This document shows positions 25,287 to 34,400 of a stretch of DNA of 64,000 nt, piece by piece (position 1 is the first letter of the stretch; each line of letters opens with the position of its first letter). Position numbers and translations under genes: made by a program. Source of the DNA: Bacteroidota bacterium (lineage in GTDB: Bacteria; Bacteroidota; Bacteroidia; UBA4408); the NCBI GenBank assembly GCA_016721765.1, contig JADKHO010000004.1:682001-746000 (forward strand). The letters run 5' to 3'. The notes beneath the pieces are model-generated. The model saw only the letters and a program-made list of their open reading frames with translations. It was not told the DNA's origin and searched no databases.

Positions 25287-26195
25287 TTGCACACTTCCTT
25301 TAAAATAAGTTATTTTCTTGTACTTTTTATATTTCTGATAGCCTGCAGGCTTGAAAAGGAGAAAGAACGCTACCCTGGTTTTTCTCCTACAAAAAGTGGA
25401 CTTTACTACCATCGACATAACATTGGAGAAGGAAAAAATTACCCTTCCGAAAATGATTTTTTGGAGGTGCAACTGCAATTTAAAAAAATGAATGACCAGC
25501 TTATACCGGTTAGTATTTTCAGAAATGAAAAAGGATTGGATACCCTACATTTCTCGCAAGAAAAAACTAAGTTTCAATTTTATGAAGCGCTCAGTTTGTT
25601 AAGCGAAGGTGACAGCTGTACCTTTATTATGAGTACCCATTTACTTTTCGACACGACTAATTTTAGTGGGATTTTAATTCCCTTTAATGGAGATTCTTTG
25701 GTAAAAATGGAAGCTAAACTTATTCATTTAAAAACTCCCAAACAGCAGGAAATAGAGCGTATATCCTATCAGCGGTTATGCGCCGAGCTTGCAGCAGATG
25801 AAGAACTAGTGCTAAACCACTTTTTAGATACAAGCTCCCAAAAATTCCCAAAAATTCCGGATGAAAATGGGCTTTATTTTTATCTTCTAAAAAAAGGAAA
25901 TGGAAAGGCCGCAAAAGCCGGAGATGCGATAACTATAAGATATACAGGCACATTTTTGAATGGTGAAAAATTCGACAATTCCACTTATGAGAAAGAAGCT
26001 TTAAGTTTTAAGCTAGGAGAGCCGGGGCAAGTTATAAAAGGCATTGAACTGGCAATTTATAAAATGCGGGAAGGTGATATAGCCAAAGTACTCCTCCCCT
26101 CTTCGCTCGCCTTTGGCAGTAAAGGCTCCGCAGGAGGTATTGTGAGTCCATTTAAAACTGTTACTTTTGCGCTCGAAATTTTAAAAATCAATTAA
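25287..26195 (+). CDS. FKBP-type peptidyl-prolyl isomerase lipoprotein, two FKBP-like domains
   Basis: 302 residues from a TTG start, 4 bases after the previous stop. The signal peptide ends at lipobox LIAC (Cys20). The N-terminal domain (about 28-150) is a degenerate FKBP-like unit that begins RYPGFSPTKSGLYYHRH; the C-terminal domain (about 185-302) is canonical, with KKGNGKAAKAGDAITIRYTGTFLNG and VIKGIELAIYKMREGD, ending TFALEILKI. The pattern 'YPGF/Y...SGL' is shared with the next gene. It should help fold proteins in the periplasm or outer envelope. Confidence 0.83.
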   Translation: MHTSFKISYFLVLFIFLIACRLEKEKERYPGFSPTKSGLYYHRHNIGEGKNYPSENDFLEVQLQFKKMNDQLIPVSIFRNEKGLDTLHFSQEKTKFQFYEALSLLSEGDSCTFIMSTHLLFDTTNFSGILIPFNGDSLVKMEAKLIHLKTPKQQEIERISYQRLCAELAADEELVLNHFLDTSSQKFPKIPDENGLYFYLLKKGNGKAAKAGDAITIRYTGTFLNGEKFDNSTYEKEALSFKLGEPGQVIKGIELAIYKMREGDIAKVLLPSSLAFGSKGSAGGIVSPFKTVTFALEILKIN

Positions 26196-26211
26196 AAATC
26201 CATTTTCACTA

Positions 26212-27126
26212 ATGAAGAAAAATTTAACAAAAGGAATTGCTTTGGCTGTTCTATGTGCAGGCATACTGGCAATCGGTTTATCGTCTTGTAAAAAATCAAA
26301 ATATCCCGGCTACGAAGATGCTGAAAGTGGTTTGGCATTTAAGTTCCACAAAAAAGGCGATGGCAAAATAACTCCCAAAGAAGGAGATATCATGAGCATG
26401 GTTATTGTATATAAAAACAGTAAAGATTCTGTGATTTTTGATTCACGTAAACAAGGGCAACCTATTTTAGTTCCATTACAAAAGCCAAGCTTTAAAGGGG
26501 GTATCGAAGAAGGTTTTGCTATGATGAGCGTTGGTGATAGTGCCAGCTTCGTTGTGAATGCAGATTCATTTTTTGTGAAAACTTTTAAAATGGAAACTCC
26601 AAAGTTTGTGGAAAAAGGAAGTGGAATCTATTTTGATTTAAAATTAGAGAAAGTAACTCCGAAAGCTGAGTTTGAAAAAGAACAACAAGAAAAACAAGCC
26701 AAGCAAATGGCAGATATGGAAGCGCGTAAAAACTCAGAAGTGAGCGAAATGGAAAAATACATTGCCGACAATAAAATCACTTCTAAACCTACTACAAGCG
26801 GCTTAGTTTATATCGAGGAAGTAAAAGGAAAAGGTGCTAAAGCTGAGAAAGGCAAAACAGTTTCGGTACACTATACCGGTACTTTATTAGACGGTACTAA
26901 ATTTGATTCTTCTTTTGATCATCCGGATAAAGCGCCCATCGAATTTAAATTGGGTGAAGGTGCCGTAATTCCGGGATGGGATGAAGGTATTGCATTGATG
27001 AGTGTGGGAGGGAAAGCTAAATTTGTTATTCCATCCGGTTTAGCTTATGGTCCAAGCGGACAAGGCCCTGTAATTCCACCTTACAGCACATTGGTTTTTG
27101 ATGTTGAATTAGTTAATGTAAAATAA
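26212..27126 (+). CDS. FKBP-type peptidyl-prolyl isomerase lipoprotein, two FKBP-like domains
   Basis: 304 residues. Lipobox LSSC (Cys26). A first FKBP-like domain (about 32-150) starts YPGYEDAESGLAFKFHKKG and has lost several usual FKBP residues. A charged helix rich in Glu, Lys and Gln (about 152-185) links it to a canonical FKBP domain (about 195-304) with VSVHYTGTLLDGTKFDSSFD, IPGWDEGIALMSVGGKA and VFDVELVNV. It is a close paralogue of the upstream gene in layout and lies 16 bases downstream of it. Confidence 0.87.
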   Translation: MKKNLTKGIALAVLCAGILAIGLSSCKKSKYPGYEDAESGLAFKFHKKGDGKITPKEGDIMSMVIVYKNSKDSVIFDSRKQGQPILVPLQKPSFKGGIEEGFAMMSVGDSASFVVNADSFFVKTFKMETPKFVEKGSGIYFDLKLEKVTPKAEFEKEQQEKQAKQMADMEARKNSEVSEMEKYIADNKITSKPTTSGLVYIEEVKGKGAKAEKGKTVSVHYTGTLLDGTKFDSSFDHPDKAPIEFKLGEGAVIPGWDEGIALMSVGGKAKFVIPSGLAYGPSGQGPVIPPYSTLVFDVELVNVK

Positions 27127-27128
27127 TC

Positions 27129-27950
27129 ATGAATAAAATTATTTCAAGTTTTGTAGCAATAGCGCTATTAGCAAGTACTGCTGCCATTGCTCAAAAAAAA
27201 GAAGATACTTCTAAAAAAATGGGAAAAGACGAAACAATTACCACTGCTTCCGGTTTGAAAGTATTGGTAACACAAAAAACGAAAGGCGCACAACCTAAAC
27301 CAGGTGATAAAGTAACAGTACATTATACAGGTAAACTAACCAACGATTCCGTTTTCGATAGTTCGGTAAGCCGCAACCAACCTTTCTCCTTTAAATTGGG
27401 CGCAAGGCAAGTAATTGAAGGCTGGGACGAAGGAATTGCTTTATTACACAAAGGTGAAAAAGCAACCTTAACCATTCCCGGAAATTTGGGTTATGGTGAG
27501 CGCGGTTATCCACCAATCATTCCTCAAAATGCAACCCTTATTTTTGATGTAGAATTGATTGATTTTGTGGAAAGCATTGCTCCAAAACCCTATGATGTAA
27601 AAGGAAAAGACACCTTGAAAACAGCGTCGGGCCTACAATACATTATGGTTAAAAAAAATGATGCCGGAGTTAAGGCAGAAGCCGGAAAATCAGTATCGGT
27701 GCACTATACCGGATATTTATTAGATGGTAAAATGTTTGATTCATCCGTAGAACGTGGAGAGCCTATTTCTTTTGGATTAGGTCAACACCAAGTAATAGCA
27801 GGATGGGATGAAGGTATTGCCTTGCTTAAAACAGGTGAAAAAGCACGCTTAATTATTCCATACAACTTAGCGTATGGCGAAGGCGGACAAGGCCCAATTC
27901 CTCCAAAAGCTACCTTAGTATTTGATGTAGAGTTGGTAGATGTGAAATAA
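27129..27950 (+). CDS. Periplasmic FKBP-type peptidyl-prolyl isomerase with two canonical FKBP domains
   Basis: 273 residues with a standard signal peptide (about 1-21, cleavage after AIA) rather than a lipobox. Two complete FKBP domains (about 40-150 and 160-273) both keep VHYTG, the DSS segment, the VI-GWDEGIALL segment and the final FDVEL. It should be a soluble periplasmic prolyl isomerase and chaperone. It lies 2 bases after the previous FKBP gene and ends the cluster at a strong terminator. Confidence 0.9.
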   Translation: MNKIISSFVAIALLASTAAIAQKKEDTSKKMGKDETITTASGLKVLVTQKTKGAQPKPGDKVTVHYTGKLTNDSVFDSSVSRNQPFSFKLGARQVIEGWDEGIALLHKGEKATLTIPGNLGYGERGYPPIIPQNATLIFDVELIDFVESIAPKPYDVKGKDTLKTASGLQYIMVKKNDAGVKAEAGKSVSVHYTGYLLDGKMFDSSVERGEPISFGLGQHQVIAGWDEGIALLKTGEKARLIIPYNLAYGEGGQGPIPPKATLVFDVELVDVK

Positions 27951-27970
27951 ACCTAAGAATCAAAAAAAAA

Positions 27971-28005
27971 AATCCCTGATTGCACAGCAATCAGGGATTT
28001 TTTTT
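27971..28005 (+). terminator. Rho-independent terminator of the lyase/FKBP operon
   Basis: A perfect 13-bp stem (AATCCCTGATTGC with GCAATCAGGGATT), a 3-base loop (ACA) and a T run. The left side also carries a long A run, so it would act in both directions. Confidence 0.92.
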
Positions 28006-28109
28006 GCCTATAAATTAAAACCCACTTCAAAATCAATTTATCCCTATTCGGCATAAAAAGTTGGGAGTACCTACATTTTTTACTGACCTTTGATAAAAAT
28101 AACCGCAAC

Positions 28110-28547
28110 ATGAAAAAAATAATTCGCTTATCCTTTCTAGCAATCCTCGCAAGCATCACCCTTTTTTCTTGTAAAAAGGACGACAATTCAAACTCCGGAG
28201 CAACTGCTAATGTTACTAACCAAGTGATTCAAAGTGGTAAATGGGCTGTAACATTTTTTTCAGAAGATGGTGTCGATCATACCAATTACTTTAGTAATTA
28301 TTTATTTGAATTCAGCAATTCAGGTGTGGTGTCAGCAACTAAAAATACCAATACTGTAAGTGGTACATGGCAAACCGGAACGGATGACAGCCAAGTTAAA
28401 TTCATACTCCTATTTAACTCCATCTCACCTTTCGAGGATATAGAAGAAGATTGGCATGTGCTTGAACAAAGTTCGAGTCAATTAAAACTGGAGCATATTA
28501 GCGGTGGAAATGGTGGGACAAAATACCTTACCTTTGCCAAACAATAA
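28110..28547 (+). CDS. Hypothetical lipoprotein
   Basis: 145 residues. The signal peptide ends at lipobox LFSC (Cys21) followed by KKDDNSN, the charged linker common in surface-exposed Bacteroidota lipoproteins. The mature part has beta-type segments (GKWAVTFFSEDGVDHTNYF, FEFSNSGVVSATKNTNTVSGTW) reminiscent of lipocalin-like small lipoproteins, but the family is not certain. It is followed after 15 bases by the CDF gene. Confidence 0.7.
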   Translation: MKKIIRLSFLAILASITLFSCKKDDNSNSGATANVTNQVIQSGKWAVTFFSEDGVDHTNYFSNYLFEFSNSGVVSATKNTNTVSGTWQTGTDDSQVKFILLFNSISPFEDIEEDWHVLEQSSSQLKLEHISGGNGGTKYLTFAKQ

Positions 28548-28562
28548 GGCTTCCCAAAATAT

Positions 28563-29459
28563 ATGGCCAGTGATGCCGCAAATCAGCAAAAAGCAGTAAG
28601 TGCAACTTATTTTAGTATTGTAGGAAATGCTTTGCTTGCATTACTAAAATTCATAACCGGCTATTTAGGTAATTCCTATGCGCTTATTGCCGATGCCATT
28701 GAATCTACTACTGATATATTTTCTTCGTTTTTAGTTTTATTCGGAATAAAATATTCGAACAAACCGGCCGATAAAAATCATCCCTATGGCCATGGACGTG
28801 CAGAGCCACTAATTACTTTTTTGGTAGTTGGCTTTTTAATTACTTCCGCTACAATTATTGCCTACGAGAGCATTCAAAATATTGGAAATCCACACGAACC
28901 ACCAAAATCATTTACATTGTTTGTATTGGGTGGCATTATTCTATGGAAAGAAATTTCTTACCGCATCGTCATCCGCAGAAGCAAAGAAATAAATAGTTCA
29001 TCATTGAAAGCCGATGCTTGGCATCACCGTAGCGATGCCATTACTTCTATTGCAGCTTTTATTGGTATTTCAATAGCATTAATTTTAGGAAAGGGGTATG
29101 AATCGGCCGATGATTGGGCTGCATTGTTTGCTTCCGGATTTATTTTGTACAACAGTTATTTAATTTTCCGACCGGCTTTGGGCGAAATTATGGATGAACA
29201 TGTTTACGACGATTTGATTGTGGACATTCGTAAAATTGCCCATCAAGTTCCCGGTGTGGTGGATACGGAAAAATGCTTTATACGAAAAGCAGGAATGAAA
29301 TACCATGTGGAACTGCATGCCAGTGTTGATGCCCAAATCAGTGTAAAACAAGGCCACGACATTGCGCACTTATTGAAAGATACCTTGCGCGCCCAAATTC
29401 AGCAATTGGGGCATGTACTCATACATATTGAACCCAGTGGAATTAGCGATACAAACTAA
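28563..29459 (+). CDS. Cation diffusion facilitator family transporter
   Basis: 298 residues with six hydrophobic segments. The metal-binding motifs are ALIADAIESTTD (helix 2) and KADAWHHRSDAITS (helix 5), and NHPYGHGRAEPL is the loop 2-3 signature. The C-terminal cytoplasmic domain (about 205-298) has the VPGVVD and HVELH strands of the CDF regulatory domain. It exports divalent metals (zinc, iron, cobalt or manganese) in exchange for protons. Its 3' end overlaps the convergent T9SS gene by 17 bases. Confidence 0.9.
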   Translation: MASDAANQQKAVSATYFSIVGNALLALLKFITGYLGNSYALIADAIESTTDIFSSFLVLFGIKYSNKPADKNHPYGHGRAEPLITFLVVGFLITSATIIAYESIQNIGNPHEPPKSFTLFVLGGIILWKEISYRIVIRRSKEINSSSLKADAWHHRSDAITSIAAFIGISIALILGKGYESADDWAALFASGFILYNSYLIFRPALGEIMDEHVYDDLIVDIRKIAHQVPGVVDTEKCFIRKAGMKYHVELHASVDAQISVKQGHDIAHLLKDTLRAQIQQLGHVLIHIEPSGISDTN

Positions 29460-30990
29460 TGGTCCCGTATTGGTGAGTTGTTTCGCCATTGGCATATGAA
29501 GCATCTACAACATAATAATAAACTCCATCTGCCGCAGCATTGCCCTTAATTTTACCATCCCAAAAACCATCCAATCCCTCCCACTTCTTTACCAACACAC
29601 CCCAACGATTATAAATTGAAACCGAAGCAGATTGAATGCACTCTTTGGGTACAAAAAATTGCTCATTGCTAGCATCGCCATTGGGCGTAAAAACATTAGG
29701 CAAAGTAAAATCTGCCCCACTAAAAATTACTTTCAAAGGAATAGTTTGTGTATCTGCACAAGCAGTATTAAATGCGGTTAACAAAACCGTGAATTCGCCT
29801 GATGCAGTATAGCTATGAATCACACTTGAATCGTTTGAAGTTAATCCATCACCAAATTGCCAATAGTATGCATTCGCATTTGTAGAAATACTTGATAATT
29901 CTACCGCATATGAACTACAACTCGAATCAACAGTTGTTACAATAAAATCGGCATTGGGCAGTGTGTTGGCCTTTACAAAAATTGTATCTTTTATGGAGCA
30001 TCCGTCTAGCGTTGAACTAAAAATATATGCAGTATTCACCACAGGACTAACTATTGGATCAAGCACAGTTGAACTAAATCCGCTAGGAATACTTGACCAA
30101 CCAAACGATGTACCTGTACCGGCATTGGCTGATAGTTGAACACTGTTTCCAATACACAAAGAAGTATCACTTCCTGCATCCACTAAAGTTGGCAAGGGTT
30201 TACTGGTAACATGTACGGTATCGGTGAAGGTACAAATGGGTTGAAAAAAAATATCGTCCAGCGCAAAATCATTACCTGCCACGTTTGTGTTTTGATTTAC
30301 AATGCAAATTACCGCATTGGCATTGGTTCCGGAATTCCAGTTGGCCGAAAATTTTGTCCAAAGTCCTACTGTTGTAGGTGGTGAAAAAACAGCTCCCAAG
30401 GTTACACCATTAATAGAAAATTGCAAGAGTGGAACCGGCACAACGCAATTGGCCACCCAAGCCGAAAAATTATAATCCGTATTTTGAGAAACATTAATAG
30501 TTTGGCACCAAACAGATTGATTGGGCGAACCCGAACCATTCACTACCATCATGTTTCCCGCACCTGTGTGATCGGTAAAATGTTGAAAATTGGTATGTGC
30601 TAAGTTCGCATTGGTAGTCACTAAATAGGTTCCTTCCACCGAAATCGGCCCCCAGGTTCCGCCCGTTCCAACATTGTAATCGCTTGTAAAACCGGTGCTT
30701 CCAGCACTAAAATTACCATTCGAAACAACATCTGCACCAATTTCAGTTGCTTTGCAATAATACGTTCCAAAATTACTGATGTGGCGAATTGCCGCTGTGG
30801 AGCCATTATCCCACAAATAAGGAGCATTGGCCGATGGAGCGGTTAAATTATAATTAATAGGACTACCCGGGCAAAAAGAAGTATCACCGCCTAAAGAATA
30901 GGTAAAATTACATACTTGAGCATAACTAGTGCATGGAACTACCACAAAAAGAAATAATGCCAATTGAGGTAAAATAAAATTCGATTTCAT
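29443..30990 (-). CDS. T9SS type B (CHU_C, gliding-motility-associated) secreted protein with PKD domain
   Basis: 515 residues with a signal peptide (about 1-24). Residues about 90-255 look like a carbohydrate-binding-like beta sandwich with the pattern 'GNFSAGSTGFTSDY'. A PKD-like domain lies at about 355-420 (YYWQFGDG, then HSYTASGEF). The final 85 residues are the CHU_C domain: NVFTPNGDASNEQF, SIYNRWGVLVKKWEG, FWDGKIKG and GVYYYVVDA, which directs export by the type IX system and surface attachment or release. No catalytic motif is visible; an adhesin or surface-layer role is the best guess. Confidence 0.87.
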   Translation of the reverse strand: MKSNFILPQLALFLFVVVPCTSYAQVCNFTYSLGGDTSFCPGSPINYNLTAPSANAPYLWDNGSTAAIRHISNFGTYYCKATEIGADVVSNGNFSAGSTGFTSDYNVGTGGTWGPISVEGTYLVTTNANLAHTNFQHFTDHTGAGNMMVVNGSGSPNQSVWCQTINVSQNTDYNFSAWVANCVVPVPLLQFSINGVTLGAVFSPPTTVGLWTKFSANWNSGTNANAVICIVNQNTNVAGNDFALDDIFFQPICTFTDTVHVTSKPLPTLVDAGSDTSLCIGNSVQLSANAGTGTSFGWSSIPSGFSSTVLDPIVSPVVNTAYIFSSTLDGCSIKDTIFVKANTLPNADFIVTTVDSSCSSYAVELSSISTNANAYYWQFGDGLTSNDSSVIHSYTASGEFTVLLTAFNTACADTQTIPLKVIFSGADFTLPNVFTPNGDASNEQFFVPKECIQSASVSIYNRWGVLVKKWEGLDGFWDGKIKGNAAADGVYYYVVDASYANGETTHQYGTISLYR

Positions 30991-31461
30991 GGATTAATTT
31001 TTAGCAAGATTATAATTTCTAACACAATACTACATACAATTTTTTAATTTCGAAACATTTAGGGAGCAGATATACCTTATCACACAGGAGTTTTAATCGC
31101 TTAGCGTATCATGAGGATTCGTAAAAAAACACTTAAATATTTACGTATATTTAAATGCTTTGCGCAATATGTTTTTGGGTTCAGAATGTCACTTTCACAA
31201 TGCTATGCTGCGTGGATGTTAACCGGTACACGCATTAAAAGTTTAAGATTACTGATTATCTCAATTTAGTAAAGTTTCTGCGCAATTAATTATCGATAAT
31301 ATCATAAACTCTTTTCGCTATAAACCAAGCAAAGCCATTCAGATTAAAACCCTACAAACAAAGCTTTGCGAGATAATTAGGAACATTTTATTCAAATGAT
31401 AACATCCTAACAAATAAACCTAAAAAATATCTTATTTTTACAAGAGTTAAATAAACTTACT
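30991..31461. other. Intergenic region between divergent T9SS cargo genes
   Basis: 471 AT-rich bases with no ORF, tRNA or terminator that I can support. Two symmetric elements stand out: an inverted repeat TTAAATAT-ttacgt-ATATTTAA at 31133-31154 and the 12-base palindrome ATTATCGATAAT at 31289-31300. Neither has a known identity; either could be an operator. Weak near-matches to TAnnTTTG occur close to both genes. Confidence 0.4.
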
Positions 31462-34400
31462 ATGAAAAGATTTTGTACTATTTTATTGTTGCTTCTGCCC
31501 TTCAGTTTCATATTTGCTCAAACGCCATCCCTTCAATGGCAAAAATCATTAGGGGGCACCGGCACCGATGAGGCGCGCTCTGTTTATAAAACGAGCGATG
31601 GAGGTTCCATTATTGCAGGAAATACCAATTCTGTTGATGGAGATGTGGTTGGCAACCATGGAAGCTACGATTATTGGGTGGTTAAGATGGATGCTGCAGG
31701 AAATGTGCAATGGAAAAAAACCTATGGTGGCAGTACCTCGGATAAAGGTTATGCCATTATTCAACTTAGCAATGGTGGATATTTACTTGTAGGAAACGCA
31801 TCTTCCACCGATGGAGATGTTACCGGGAATCACGGTTCCAGCGATTATTGGATTGTGCGTTTAAACGCTATAGGGACAATTTTATGGCAAAAATCTTACG
31901 GAGGAACCAGCACTGATATTGCACGTGGTGCAATTCAAACCTTGGATGGTAAGTTGTTGGTAATCGGCTATTCTCGTTCTTCTAACGGCAATGTCACCAA
32001 TGCACATGGCGGCTATGATTTTTGGTTAACAAAGCTTGACACTTCCGGAAATTTATTGTGGCAAAAAACGTATGGTGGAACCAAAGACGAATTGGCGTAT
32101 ACTGTGAAGCAGGCGGCAGATAGCAGTTTATTAATAGTTGGGTATACACTTTCGAACGACGGTGATATTTCTGGTCAAAACCATTCCGCTAAAAACGATA
32201 TTTGGGTAGTTAAAACAGATAAGGCTGGAACAGTTTTATGGACAAGAACATTGGGTGGAAATTCTAATGATTATTCGAATTCATTTATTCAAACCAGCGA
32301 CAATGGCTATTTAATTATTGGCTATACGGAATCCTACGATGGAGATGTGTATGGAAATTATGGACAAGATGATTTATGGGTAATTAAATTGGATTCATCC
32401 GGAACTACCCAATGGCAAAAAACCTATGGTGGCACTGATAACGACCGTGCCAATTATGCGGTGGAAACAAATGATGGAGGCTATGTAATTACGGGTCATT
32501 CAGAGTCGGATGATATTGATTTAACCAGCAATTATGGGAATAAGGATTTTTGGATGATAAAACTTTCAGCGGCAGGCCTCGTGGAATGGAAAAAATCGGT
32601 AGGTGGAAATTTGGAAGACAATTCCTATTCCGTTACTCAAAGTAGCGATGGCGGTATACTCGCTGTTGGTATTTCAGCCTCCACAACAAATGATGTTACG
32701 CTGAACCATGGTGGAGATGATTTTTGGATTGTAAAAATTTCTAATCTATCCGTAGTTGCTCCAAAGAAAAATGAAACTTGGTTTAGCGGTACAACTCGTA
32801 ATATTAAATGGAAAAGTAATGGATCGGCCGGCTTAAAAATTGAATACTCTATTAATGGTGGAACCATTTACAGCACTGTAGTGGCTTCTACAACTGCAGG
32901 TGCATCTCAGTATGCTTGGAACATTCCTAATGGAATAAATTCCCATCAATGCAAAATTAAAATTACAGATGTAGCCAATTCAAGCAATGTCGCTTACAAC
33001 GATTCCTTATTTTCGATTCTTACCTCCCCTTCTATAATAAGTCCTAATGGAGGAGAAATTTTATCGGCAAACTCGATAACCTATATCTATTGGCATTCTA
33101 AAATCAGTGCTACTTCTTTTAATTTAGAATATACTTTAGATGGCCTTAATTGGTTGCCCATTGCTAATGGGGTGAGTGCTTTTGCTAATGCCGATGGAAA
33201 CAATTCGGGCTTCTATGCCTGGACCACACCCAATGTGAGTTCTACAACTTGTAAGGTGCGCATTACAGATGCAGTGAACACCACTTTAAAATCGGTAAGT
33301 GCAAGCAATTTCAGCATTAGCCAAGTTAAAACATTGGATATTACTTATCCTAATACCAACCTAACTTTAGCGGTTGGAAGCTCAGTATATATTTCTTGGA
33401 TTAGTCAAGGCATCACTGCTGTGAACTTGTATTTTAGCTATGATGGAGGTGCTACCTATACCGCCATTGCTCAAAATTACACGAACACCGGTTTCTTTAA
33501 TTGGACAGTTCCAAACAATACTTCAACCAACTGCTTCATTAAAATTGTGGATGTTAATTCCGCTTTGCAGGATGTGAGTGCTACTAATTTTTTCATTGTT
33601 CCGGCAAGCACTTCCTTAAATTTAGTAACTCCTAACGGTGGCGAAAAATGGCATATTGGAAGTAGCCATTCCATTACCTGGACAAGCTCTCAAATTGCTA
33701 ACGTAAAATTAGAATACTCTACCGGCGCAGGTTGGACAAGCATTGCCAACGCTATTCCTGCGAGCAGTGGAAGCTATTTTTGGAATGTGCCAAATGCCAT
33801 TTCTGCCACTTGTCGTGTTAAAATAAGTAATGCAGCCAATGCTTCAGTTTTTGATGTTAGTAATTTAGATTTTGAAATTGCCGACACTTTAAAATCACTT
33901 AGCCTCACAGCTCCAAACGGCGGTGAACAGTGGCAAGCCGGAAGTTATAAACCTATCACTTTTACCAGCAATAATATTAGTCAACTGGATTTATTTTATT
34001 CAACCGATACCGGATATACGTGGAATTTAATTTCGAATAATGTAACTACCAGCCCTTATTTTTGGTTGGTTCCTAATTCGCAATCCACCAAATGTTTGAT
34101 ACGCCTTTCTAACGGTGCGGGAGTTATTGATTACAGTAATGCATTTTTTACTATCACTGCTCCTTTTACAGGAACAGCGCCCTCCATAGCAACTTTTAAT
34201 GTGAATTCCTTTTGTAAGAATACTACCTTCCCGGTGACCTTTGCTACCGTAGGCAGTTTCAATGCAGGCAATTATTTTATTGCACAACTATCTGATAATA
34301 ATGGCAGTTTTGGGTTACCCACTTCAATTGGAAGTATTCAATCCACAAGCGCAGGAACAATAAACTGTGTAGTTCCGGATTATGTGCAGAATGGAACCAA

